From JBEBXQ01 sp040391535 (GTDB lineage Bacteria > Bacteroidota > Bacteroidia > Cytophagales > Spirosomataceae): 25,147 bases of DNA. Where the stretch lies: NCBI GenBank assembly GCA_040391535.1, contig JBEBXQ010000071.1:1-25147 (forward strand), given 5' to 3'. Within the stretch, counting starts at the first letter, position 1. The number at the start of each line of letters is the position of its first letter. The notes below the pieces were generated by a model, which made no database searches, had not been told where the DNA came from, and was given only the letters and a program-made list of their open reading frames with translations. Below are positions 7,910 to 15,018 of this stretch, piece by piece. A program made the translations under genes and the position numbers.

Positions 7910-9748
7910 ATGCGCAGATCCCTGGTATTGTGCCTGATGATTTTATGTATAGCCTGTTTTAAAAGTTATGCGCAACTGGAAACTGTGCCGGTGGTGCCGG
8001 TAACGGCTGCATCGCAATCTGTTACAGAAGCCGGTAAGCGTACAGAAGCAGTGTTGTTGCAATTACCCTTTTTTGATGATTTTTCCACCACTAAAGGATT
8101 TTCCCCTGATACCTCCCGGTGGTTGCCCGGCGGAGGTACCTTTGTTACCAATACGTTCAGTAATTCTCAGCCGTCTGTCAACATGGTTGTGTTTGACGGG
8201 CTCAATAGCAGAGGTATTCCGTATAGTTATGAAAATATACAGATCGCCGTACCTACCGATACCCTTACTTCCCGGCCGGTTGATCTGAGTAAGGCTGCGC
8301 CGGCTGATTCGGTCTATCTGAGTTTTTATGTACAGCCAGGTGGTTTGGTTGAAATGCCTGATGAAACGGATACATTGCTTTGTGAATTTTTACGGGCCGA
8401 TGGTAGCTGGCAAACAGCCTGGAAAAAGGTCGGGGCTGAGCCCGGTACAGATTTTTTTCAGGTATTGGTCGCAGTGAAGGACAAAGCTTATTTTCATGCA
8501 GGTTTCCAGTTCAGGTTTGTAGCGTATGGCCGGCAGACGGGTGCTTTTGACGTGTGGCTGCTTGATTATATTTATCTGGATAAAAACCGCAGATGGAATG
8601 ACACTTATGAAAAAGATGCAACAGTTACCGTTCCGCTGACGTCCTATCTGAAGCGGTTTACGTCCATGCCTGCCAGCCACTACCTGATTGATCCGGCTGC
8701 AGAAACAGCTTCTGCAATTACAGCCGGGATTTATAATCTGCATAGTGTTCAGAACGTACTGAATTATGAATTTGTAACGACAAATGCGTCCACAGGGCAA
8801 AATATTTTTACGACAAGAGGAGAAAGGTCTGAGCTGATCATGTCCCGCGAACGTCAGTTCCGGGAAGTACCCAACAAGTCAGTGACGATTCCGGGAAATA
8901 ACGGATTGAAGCTGAAGCATCACTTTAAGCTGATCACTTCAGATGAGCAGAATCCACCTATCCAGGGTGTAGATCTTCGTCAGAATGATACCTTGTCTTT
9001 TCATACAGACCTTACTGATTATTTCGCTTATGATGACGGGTCGGCAGAGTACGGTGTAAGAATGAACCGGCGTCTGGGCAAAGTGGCGGTCCGGTATGTT
9101 ATTAACAAGCCGGATACGCTGGCGGGCGTAAAAATCTGTTTTGTCCCTTTTCTGGATGATGTTGCCGGACAAAGTTTAGCCATTCATGTTTATGATAATG
9201 ATCAGGGCCTGCCCGGGAATCTGCTGTATCAGCAATCGGGCCAGGTCAGTTTTGGCAACTCCCGTGATGAATTTGTTTATCTACCGTTTCAAAGCGGAGT
9301 AGCGGTAAGTGATACGTTTTTCATCGGGTGGCTGCAAACGAATGAAATACCATTAAACGTCGGATATGATCGCAACAGTACGTTAGGAAGTTCCCATATT
9401 TTCGCCAATCTTTCGCAGGACTGGTACCAGGAATCGTCAATGGAAGGCTCTCTGATGATCCGTCCGGTGACAGGAGGAAAACCCGATGACGTAATCACTG
9501 GTAATGAGCCGGTGAATAGGGATCTCATGACAGTATATCCGAATCCCTCCGAAGGAATTATTCACTGGAAAAGCGAAGACATCGTGCGGGTGGAAGTAAC
9601 TGATATTTCAGGACGGGTTCTCAAGCAGGTGAATATTCAGAAAGGAACCCGTGATCTGCTCATCACTGAGTTGCAGAACGGCCTTTATTTCGTCAGATTA
9701 TTTGACGGAATGTTCTGGAATACCCAAAAGGTGTTATTAAGAAAGTAG
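7910..9748 (+). CDS. Secreted protein with C-terminal T9SS type A sorting domain
   Basis: I chose the ATG at 7910 because it gives a clean signal peptide (MRR, then a hydrophobic core, cut near SYA-Q at residue 21); the frame is open further upstream inside the PASTA gene. The 612-residue protein has a jelly-roll-like N-terminal part beginning LPFFDDFSTT and containing DSVYLSFYVQPGG and FDVWLLDYIYLDKNR, a second beta-rich region (about 390-520), and a C-terminal domain starting VYPNPSEG and ending NTQKVLLRK. The tail is the signal for export across the outer membrane by the type IX system and attachment to the surface. No catalytic motif is recognised. It probably forms an operon with the PASTA gene. 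Confidence 0.85.
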   Translation: MRRSLVLCLMILCIACFKSYAQLETVPVVPVTAASQSVTEAGKRTEAVLLQLPFFDDFSTTKGFSPDTSRWLPGGGTFVTNTFSNSQPSVNMVVFDGLNSRGIPYSYENIQIAVPTDTLTSRPVDLSKAAPADSVYLSFYVQPGGLVEMPDETDTLLCEFLRADGSWQTAWKKVGAEPGTDFFQVLVAVKDKAYFHAGFQFRFVAYGRQTGAFDVWLLDYIYLDKNRRWNDTYEKDATVTVPLTSYLKRFTSMPASHYLIDPAAETASAITAGIYNLHSVQNVLNYEFVTTNASTGQNIFTTRGERSELIMSRERQFREVPNKSVTIPGNNGLKLKHHFKLITSDEQNPPIQGVDLRQNDTLSFHTDLTDYFAYDDGSAEYGVRMNRRLGKVAVRYVINKPDTLAGVKICFVPFLDDVAGQSLAIHVYDNDQGLPGNLLYQQSGQVSFGNSRDEFVYLPFQSGVAVSDTFFIGWLQTNEIPLNVGYDRNSTLGSSHIFANLSQDWYQESSMEGSLMIRPVTGGKPDDVITGNEPVNRDLMTVYPNPSEGIIHWKSEDIVRVEVTDISGRVLKQVNIQKGTRDLLITELQNGLYFVRLFDGMFWNTQKVLLRK

Positions 9749-9768
9749 TACATTTTCTGATTGATTCG

Positions 9769-9776
9769 TACCTTTG
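9769..9776 (+). promoter_or_regulatory. Putative -7 promoter element for prfC
   Basis: TACCTTTG is an exact TAnnTTTG match in the 73-base gap between the T9SS gene and prfC, 46 bases before the GTG start. No clear TTG at -33 was found. Confidence 0.5.
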
Positions 9777-9821
9777 CCGCTTGTTTAAAATGACAAGGCT
9801 ATTCATTTTCAATTTATTCAG

Positions 9822-11417
9822 GTGAGTATAGATCAGGAAATTAAAAAGAGAAGGACATTTGCTATTATCAGTCACCCTGATGCCGGAAAAACGACTTTAA
9901 CAGAAAAGCTGTTGCTTTTCGGAGGAGCGATTCAGACAGCCGGTGCAGTAAAGTCCAATAAAATCAAGAAAACGGCAACCTCCGACTTCATGGAGATTGA
10001 AAAGCAGAGGGGTATTTCGGTGGCCACCTCCGTGATGACCTTTGAATATAAGGATCTGCTGATTAATATTCTGGATACACCGGGCCACAAGGATTTCGCG
10101 GAAGATACCTACCGTACACTGACAGCCGTCGATAGTGTAATACTGGTGGTGGATTGTGTAAAGGGTGTAGAAGAGCAGACAGAGCGGCTGATGGAGGTCT
10201 GCCGGATGCGGAATACGCCCGTTATTATCTATATCAACAAACTTGACCGCGAAGGCCAGAATCCATTCGATTTACTGGATGAGCTGGAAACCAAGCTGAA
10301 TATCAGGGTGAGGCCTCTGACCTGGCCTGTAAATATGGGATCTGCCTTTAAGGGGGTATACAGTCTTTATGAAGAAAAACTGTATTTCTTCAAAATCAAT
10401 AAAACCAAAGTGGAGGATGATGTAGCGGAAGTGAAGCTGGACGACGATAAACTGGAATCACTGGTGGGTAACCGTGATGCTTCTCAGCTCAGAGAAGATG
10501 TGGAACTGGTTGAGGGAGTTTATGACGAGTTTGATGCGAAAGCCTATCAGGCCGGAGAAATAGCACCGGTCTTCTTTGGAAGTGCTATTAATAATTTCGG
10601 TGTAAAAGAGCTGCTTGATACTTTCTGCGAAATTTCACCATTGCCACAGCCACGGCCCACTGTAGAAAGAACAGTAGAGCCGCAGGAGTCTAAATTCTCC
10701 GGGTTTATTTTTAAAATTCACGCCAATCTCGATCCACGCCACCGTGACCGTATCGCATTTTTACGGATTTGCTCCGGGACATTTGAAAGAGGTAAGTTTT
10801 ATCAGCATGTACGGCTGAATAAAAAAGTACGCTTTTCAAGCCCTTTCAGTTTTATGGCATCCTCCAAAAATATCCTTGAAGAAGGGTATCCGGGAGATGT
10901 TATCGGGTTATATGATACAGGAAGTTTTAAGATCGGAGATACGCTTACGGAAGGAGAAACCCTTCATTTTTCCGGAATTCCCAGTTTCTCTCCTGAAATC
11001 TTCAAAGAACTGGTGAATCTTGATCCGATGAAGTCAAAGCAGCTGGAAAAAGGGATTCAGCAGCTGACCGATGAAGGTGTCGCGCAGTTGTTTACACTGT
11101 TATTGGGTAACCGCAAAATAGTGGGCACGGTAGGAGAGCTTCAGTTTGATGTGATTCAGTACAGACTTGAGCATGAATACGGTGCCAAATGCCGTTGGGT
11201 AGGAATGGATATTTCCAAAGCCTGCTGGATAACTTCTGGGGATAAAGCTAAACTGAATGAGTTTATTCGTCTGAAAGGCAATCAGATTGCTTATGACAAA
11301 GATAATAACCCGGTTTTTCTGGCCGAATCTGATTGGATGATCCGGATGAACAGCGAAAATAATCCGGATATTGAATTCCATTTTACATCTGAATTCAAAA
11401 CAGAAGGAGCTGTATAG
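9822..11417 (+). CDS. prfC: Peptide chain release factor 3
   Basis: A translational GTPase of 531 residues, close to the 529 of E. coli RF3; it removes RF1 and RF2 from the ribosome after peptide release. The GTPase motifs are intact: SHPDAGKTT (residues 17-25), RGISVATSV, DTPGHKDFAEDTYR, and NKLDRE. Domain II and the RF3-specific C-terminal domain, with GELQFDVIQYRLEHEYGA, follow. The start is GTG at 9822, giving MSIDQEIKKRRTFAIISHP as in other Bacteroidota RF3 proteins; no in-frame ATG fits before the P-loop. It probably has its own promoter and is followed by a strong terminator. Confidence 0.96.
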   Translation: MSIDQEIKKRRTFAIISHPDAGKTTLTEKLLLFGGAIQTAGAVKSNKIKKTATSDFMEIEKQRGISVATSVMTFEYKDLLINILDTPGHKDFAEDTYRTLTAVDSVILVVDCVKGVEEQTERLMEVCRMRNTPVIIYINKLDREGQNPFDLLDELETKLNIRVRPLTWPVNMGSAFKGVYSLYEEKLYFFKINKTKVEDDVAEVKLDDDKLESLVGNRDASQLREDVELVEGVYDEFDAKAYQAGEIAPVFFGSAINNFGVKELLDTFCEISPLPQPRPTVERTVEPQESKFSGFIFKIHANLDPRHRDRIAFLRICSGTFERGKFYQHVRLNKKVRFSSPFSFMASSKNILEEGYPGDVIGLYDTGSFKIGDTLTEGETLHFSGIPSFSPEIFKELVNLDPMKSKQLEKGIQQLTDEGVAQLFTLLLGNRKIVGTVGELQFDVIQYRLEHEYGAKCRWVGMDISKACWITSGDKAKLNEFIRLKGNQIAYDKDNNPVFLAESDWMIRMNSENNPDIEFHFTSEFKTEGAV

Positions 11418-11424
11418 AATTAAA

Positions 11425-11459
11425 AAAAACCACCCGATCATATATAAAGGGTGGTTTTT
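11425..11459. terminator. Bidirectional Rho-independent terminator between prfC and the Spy-like gene
   Basis: An 11-bp perfect stem (AAAAACCACCC at 11425-11435 with its complement at 11449-11459) and a 13-base AT-rich loop. It starts 8 bases after the prfC stop, has T or A tracts on both flanks, and also lies downstream of the convergent minus-strand gene. Confidence 0.88.
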
Positions 11460-11502
11460 ACATTAATCCGATTTTGATCAGGGTAAGATGAAATCCTGTG
11501 AA

Positions 11503-11892
11503 TTACTGACGAGGCGCTTTTTCAGATCTTGGTCCTTGCCGGCGGCCATCGCCTCTGTTTTGCATTCTTTCCTTTTTGTATTCTTCGTATTTGGTTTTTT
11601 GTTCTGCTGTCAGAACTTTATTCAATTCTGACTCATATTCCTGCTCCCGTTGCTTCATCTGGTCACTCTGCTGCTGGTTACGGGTTTGTCTGGCTTCCTG
11701 CATTTTTTCAGCCCTTGCCATACTCAATGTTTTGATTTTCTCCTGCTGCTCTGCTGTTAAGGCAAGTTTTTCGGTTAGAGTCTTTACCTGCCGTTCAACC
11801 ATTTGTTCCGGGGTAGCCCGTTGCCTTTGTTCCTGAGCAAACGCTACAAATACAAACAGCGATAGAAATACTGACAAAATTGTTTTTCTCAT
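11503..11892 (-). CDS. Spy/CpxP-like periplasmic protein
   Basis: A 129-residue protein with a signal peptide (about residues 1-19, cut near FAFA-Q as VAFA-Q). The mature part is very rich in Gln, Glu, Arg and Lys and predicted all-helical. It has two LTxxQ-type motifs, LTAEQQEKI (45-53) and LTAEQKTKY (94-102), the signature of Spy/CpxP periplasmic chaperones and sensors; similar Bacteroidota proteins are often called DUF4890. The basic, Gly/Arg-rich tail (RGDGRRQGPR) looks disordered. The role in envelope stress is inferred from the family. It shares the strand with the two genes upstream but sits 90 bases away, so it is probably a separate unit. Confidence 0.8.
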   Translation of the reverse strand: MRKTILSVFLSLFVFVAFAQEQRQRATPEQMVERQVKTLTEKLALTAEQQEKIKTLSMARAEKMQEARQTRNQQQSDQMKQREQEYESELNKVLTAEQKTKYEEYKKERMQNRGDGRRQGPRSEKAPRQ

Positions 11893-11982
11893 GACTTTAA
11901 TATTTAAGTTTTGTAGTTCTTAGATATAATCATGATACTCAGGTTTAATGAATGCCAGATTTTTTTTGATCACCCCAGGATA

Positions 11983-12270
11983 TTATAACCAGCGGTTGGC
12001 CAGTTGCTGCCATTCATCATCGGTGGATACTGACGGGAAACCCGCACCAGCCCTTCGGTACCAGTACCCGGCATTCCATTCATCACCTTCTACCCGGTGC
12101 AGGTAAGCATGTAATAAATCATATTCTTTAACACCTTCTTTTGCCTGGGCTATTTCATGAGCTTCTTCCCAGTTGTCATTGGCCATATACCAGAGTGCCT
12201 CCAGTAAAGGGGAAATCCCGGCCGGTGGCATATCATCTGAAAGGGTTTTTCTGAATTCCGCAAGATTCAT
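11983..12270 (-). CDS. Small conserved hypothetical protein
   Basis: A 95-residue, acidic, Trp- and Ala-rich soluble protein. It has no signal peptide. I recognise the pattern SPLLEALWYMANDNWEEAH, then HAYLHRVEGDEWNAGYWYRRAG, from an uncharacterised family of about 100 residues found in several bacterial phyla. The helical pairs, with Trp/Ala spacing and AYLHR...AGYWYRRA, look like a single TPR-like hairpin, but that is an impression. It starts 21 bases after the stop of the ROK regulator gene on the same strand and so is likely co-transcribed with it. Function unknown. Confidence 0.75.
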   Translation of the reverse strand: MNLAEFRKTLSDDMPPAGISPLLEALWYMANDNWEEAHEIAQAKEGVKEYDLLHAYLHRVEGDEWNAGYWYRRAGAGFPSVSTDDEWQQLANRWL

Positions 12271-12291
12271 AATGTATTCCTTTATTTCATT

Positions 12292-13500
12292 TTAGACTAA
12301 TCCCAGAGCTCTGTTTCGTACGAGCAGACAGGCACCTGATATCCCGGCTCTTTCACCCATTGTGGAAATCTTAAGCTGTGTGTCATTATTTACCAGGCTT
12401 AGCGAATATTTATTGATAGCCGTTTTAACCGGCAGCCATATATACTCTCCGGTGGCCATCAGCGATCCGCCCAGCACTACCAGCTCAGGGTTGAAAACGT
12501 TGATCAGTGCTGCGATGCCGCGGCCCAGATGCTCACCTATTTCAGCGATCAGTTCAATTGCCAGCACATCATCGTGATTGGCCGCGTCAATGATTTCTTC
12601 CATGTGAATATTTTCAGGGGCAAGTTTCCTTGAAACTGTCAGCAGAGATGATGACCCTGTGGCCAGTTTTTTCCGGAACATCTGCTCCAACGCCCAGCCT
12701 GAAGCCTGGGTTTCGAGGCAGCCTTTTTTACCGCACCGGCAGATAAGCTCATTGTCAAAAAACGGCATATGCCCGAATTCTCCCGCATAACCCGATTTAC
12801 CATAGTACAGCTGACCGTTCATCAGCACCCCAACGGCAATACCATAATCCAGATTCAGAAAAAGTACATCCTTTTCATTTTCCACCACACCCATGCAAAA
12901 CTCGCCGTAAGCCATAGCCCGGGAGTCGTTTTCCAGATAAACCGGGATACCGATCTGGTCTTCAACAATTTTGCTCAGGGGTTTTTCTTCGAAATAAAAA
13001 TAACTGTAACTATTACCTGTCGCATAATTGATACGCCCGGATAAATTAATCCCGATTCCCTTTATCTTATCTTCCGGAATGCCGGACGTAGCAATGAACT
13101 GCTGAATGTTATTGCACAGATCGTCCAGAGACTGCTGTGTGTTATCCAGCATAAAGGGTAATTTTTCGGCGATTTTAACCAGATTTTTATCCAGATCCGA
13201 AAGGCCTATATTCAAATGATTCTGTTTGACATCCACACCGATGAAAAAGGCGGACTCCGGTGCTACACCATAAAGATTAGGGCGGCGGCCGCCTGTTGAT
13301 TCAATTTTGCCATAGTCGCGTATATATTGTTCATCTATGAGTTCATTTACCAATAGTGTGATTTTAGGAACACTTATATTCAACTCTTTACTTAACTCAG
13401 GAATGGTGGTGTGGCCTTGATTGGCAAAATGGCTGAGTACTATTTTTTTAGGATCAGTCACTTCGCCGTTATTACTTGTTATTTTTAAAGGTCTGCTCAT
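12292..13500 (-). CDS. ROK family transcriptional regulator
   Basis: A 402-residue protein of the NagC/Mlc/XylR type. Residues about 17-80 form a winged helix-turn-helix (TIPELSKELNISVPKITLLVNELI, split here as two parts by the turn), followed by a ROK sugar-kinase-like domain. The zinc signature is complete: EFGH (241-244) with CRCGKKGC giving Cys254, Cys256 and Cys261. The ROK catalytic Asp is present in ENDSRA (Asp192), but the phosphate loop reads GVDVKQNH rather than DxGGT, so it probably senses a sugar rather than phosphorylates one. A palindrome overlapping its likely promoter suggests autoregulation. The inducer is unknown; a sugar metabolised nearby (gluconate-type or sulfated) is a guess. 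Confidence 0.88.
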   Translation of the reverse strand: MSRPLKITSNNGEVTDPKKIVLSHFANQGHTTIPELSKELNISVPKITLLVNELIDEQYIRDYGKIESTGGRRPNLYGVAPESAFFIGVDVKQNHLNIGLSDLDKNLVKIAEKLPFMLDNTQQSLDDLCNNIQQFIATSGIPEDKIKGIGINLSGRINYATGNSYSYFYFEEKPLSKIVEDQIGIPVYLENDSRAMAYGEFCMGVVENEKDVLFLNLDYGIAVGVLMNGQLYYGKSGYAGEFGHMPFFDNELICRCGKKGCLETQASGWALEQMFRKKLATGSSSLLTVSRKLAPENIHMEEIIDAANHDDVLAIELIAEIGEHLGRGIAALINVFNPELVVLGGSLMATGEYIWLPVKTAINKYSLSLVNNDTQLKISTMGERAGISGACLLVRNRALGLV

Positions 13501-13526
13501 ATTTCTTCCGCTGGTACTGTTTATGC

Positions 13527-13541
13527 CAAACTTACTAAGTT
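13527..13541 (-). promoter_or_regulatory. ROK gene -7 promoter element overlapping a perfect palindrome
   Basis: On the minus strand 13534-13527 reads TAAGTTTG, an exact -7 match, 26 bases before the ROK start codon. Overlapping it, 13529-13541 reads AACTTACTAAGTT, a perfect 13-base palindrome around a central C. A protein bound there would block the promoter. A further TAAGTT half-site at 13588-13593 and the arms TTTAC-N11-GTAAA (13592-13612) lie upstream. Confidence 0.5.
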
Positions 13542-13810
13542 ATTTTATTTCTTATGGTGATGGGGCATTAGTTTTTTAGTAATCGGGTAAGTTTACTGCA
13601 TTTATTTGTAAAGTATTCACGGCATAGTATATACTAGTCTGACCGATCGGGTGTGTATTTCCGGAGATATATAAATGTACAAAAAGGTGATGATCTGTAA
13701 TTCGTAACATTTCAGCAGGTATGAAAATCCGGAACAATGTCCTTTAAAATCCGGTATGATATTATCTAAATATAGTTGGTGGTATTGTGATATATTAAAA
13801 ATATAATACT
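13542..13810. other. Intergenic region between the ROK gene and recA
   Basis: Non-coding, AT-rich, with no open frame of note. It holds AT-rich inverted repeats: AGTAA-N10-TTACT (13578-13597), TTTAC-N11-GTAAA (13592-13612), the perfect 12-base palindrome TAGTATATACTA (13625-13636) and CCGATCGG (13643-13650). Their role is unknown; the first two may belong to the ROK regulator. Confidence 0.5.
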
Positions 13811-13818
13811 TATGTTTG
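13785..13818 (+). promoter_or_regulatory. Putative recA promoter
   Basis: TATGTTTG at 13811-13818 is an exact -7 match; TTG at 13785-13787 is a possible -33 element with 23 bases between, at the long end of the accepted range. Transcription would start near 13825, giving a leader of about 70 bases. Confidence 0.5.
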
Positions 13819-13825
13819 CATAGGG

Positions 13826-13844
13826 AGTTATGCGTTGAATAACT
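13826..13844 (+). promoter_or_regulatory. Inverted repeat at the predicted recA transcription start
   Basis: AGTTAT and ATAACT are exact inverted copies separated by seven bases, immediately downstream of the putative -7 element. It could be a repressor operator or a leader hairpin. It does not match a LexA box I know. Confidence 0.35.
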
Positions 13845-13881
13845 GAAATTATTAACTATATTTACAACTCAATAAACGCTA

Positions 13882-13895
13882 ATAAATTAATTTAT
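13882..13895. repeat. AT-only palindrome abutting the recA start codon
   Basis: ATAAATTAATTTAT is a perfect 14-base palindrome whose last base directly precedes the recA ATG. Being A/T only, it may be chance or simply keep the start region unstructured. Confidence 0.4.
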
Positions 13896-14960
13896 ATGGC
13901 AAGTTCTTTGGATAAAGAAAATAAGCTTAAAGCACTGCAAACCACACTGGATAAGCTGGATAAGACCTATGGAAAAGGAACTGTAATGCGCCTTAGTGAT
14001 AGCAAGGTGCTGGATGTTCCTGTGATTTCTACAGGATCATTAGGTTTGGATCTTGCTCTGGGAATCGGAGGTGTACCAAGAGGAAGAGTTGTAGAAGTAT
14101 ACGGGCCTGAATCTTCAGGTAAAACCACACTGGCAATGCATTGTATAGCAGAAGCGCAGAAACAGGGAGGCCTGGCGGCTATTGTGGATGCAGAACACGC
14201 CTTCGATCGCGCTTATGCTGAGAAATTAGGAATTGATACACAGAATTTATTGATATCACAGCCGGATAGCGGTGAGCAGGCACTTGAAATCGCCGAACAT
14301 CTGATCAGTAGCGGGGCGTTGGATATTATTGTCATTGACTCTGTGGCAGCGCTAGTGCCGCGCGCAGAGCTGGAAGGTGAAATGGGCGACAGTAAAATGG
14401 GGCTTCAGGCACGTCTGATGTCTCAGGCATTACGTAAACTGACGGGTGTAATCAATAAAACAGGATGCTGCTGTATATTTATTAACCAGCTGCGTGAAAA
14501 AATCGGCGTAATGTTCGGAAACCCTGAAACTACGACGGGTGGTAATGCGCTGAAATATTATGCTTCTGTTCGTCTGGATATCAGAAGAGTAGGGCAGATC
14601 AAAGAAAGTGCCGATAACATTCTGGGAAACCGGACCCGTGTTAAAGTGGTGAAAAACAAGCTGGCTCCTCCTTTCAAAGTGATCGAGTTTGATATTATGT
14701 ACGGTGAAGGTATTTCCAAAGCCGGTGAAGTCCTGGATCTGGCAGTGGAACTGGAACTGATTAAAAAGTCAGGCTCCTGGTTTAGCTACGACAGTAACCG
14801 CCTGGGACAGGGAAGGGATGCCGTTAAACAGCTCATCAAGGACAATCCGGAATTGATGGAAGAGCTGGAGAATAAAATCCGTGCGAAAGTAGATGGCGAT
14901 CCTGAAGTGCTGGTAGATACTTCTGAGTCAAATGTGCTGGATGAGGGTTCTCCTGAATAA
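13896..14960 (+). CDS. recA: Recombinase A
   Basis: The DNA strand-exchange ATPase of homologous recombination and the SOS co-protease, in the cytoplasm. The 354-residue protein has Walker A GPESSGKT (residues 70-77), the strongly conserved AEHAFDRAYAEKLGID, Walker B DIIVIDSVAAL, the L2-region stretch FINQLREKIGVMFGNPETTTGGNALK, and an acidic C-terminal tail. Length is usual for RecA (340-360). The start is the ATG at 13896, directly after the palindrome ATAAATTAATTTAT (13882-13895). It is a single-gene unit with its own likely promoter and a strong terminator. No lexA, recX or other SOS gene is adjacent. Confidence 0.98.
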   Translation: MASSLDKENKLKALQTTLDKLDKTYGKGTVMRLSDSKVLDVPVISTGSLGLDLALGIGGVPRGRVVEVYGPESSGKTTLAMHCIAEAQKQGGLAAIVDAEHAFDRAYAEKLGIDTQNLLISQPDSGEQALEIAEHLISSGALDIIVIDSVAALVPRAELEGEMGDSKMGLQARLMSQALRKLTGVINKTGCCCIFINQLREKIGVMFGNPETTTGGNALKYYASVRLDIRRVGQIKESADNILGNRTRVKVVKNKLAPPFKVIEFDIMYGEGISKAGEVLDLAVELELIKKSGSWFSYDSNRLGQGRDAVKQLIKDNPELMEELENKIRAKVDGDPEVLVDTSESNVLDEGSPE

Positions 14961-14985
14961 TTTCTTTTAAGTCAGTTAGAGAATG

Positions 14986-15018
14986 AGATGGCTGGTGTTT
15001 TCAGAACGCCAGCCATCT
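14986..15018. terminator. Bidirectional terminator between recA and the gluconokinase-type gene
   Basis: A stem of about 14 bp (AGATGGCTGGTGTT at 14986-14999 with its partner at 15005-15018, one G-T pair) and a 5-base loop. It lies between two convergent stop codons and directly abuts the stop of the minus-strand kinase. Confidence 0.85.

Noticed and set aside
8390..8800. Antisense open frame of 136 codons within the T9SS protein gene
   Set aside because: It is opposite a well-supported gene with a signal peptide and sorting domain, and its translation has no recognisable motif or domain.
13625..13844. LexA/SOS box upstream of recA
   Set aside because: None of the palindromes matches a LexA consensus I know (CTGT-N8-ACAG, GAAC-N4-GTTC, GTTC-N7-GTTC); kept only as unassigned inverted repeats.
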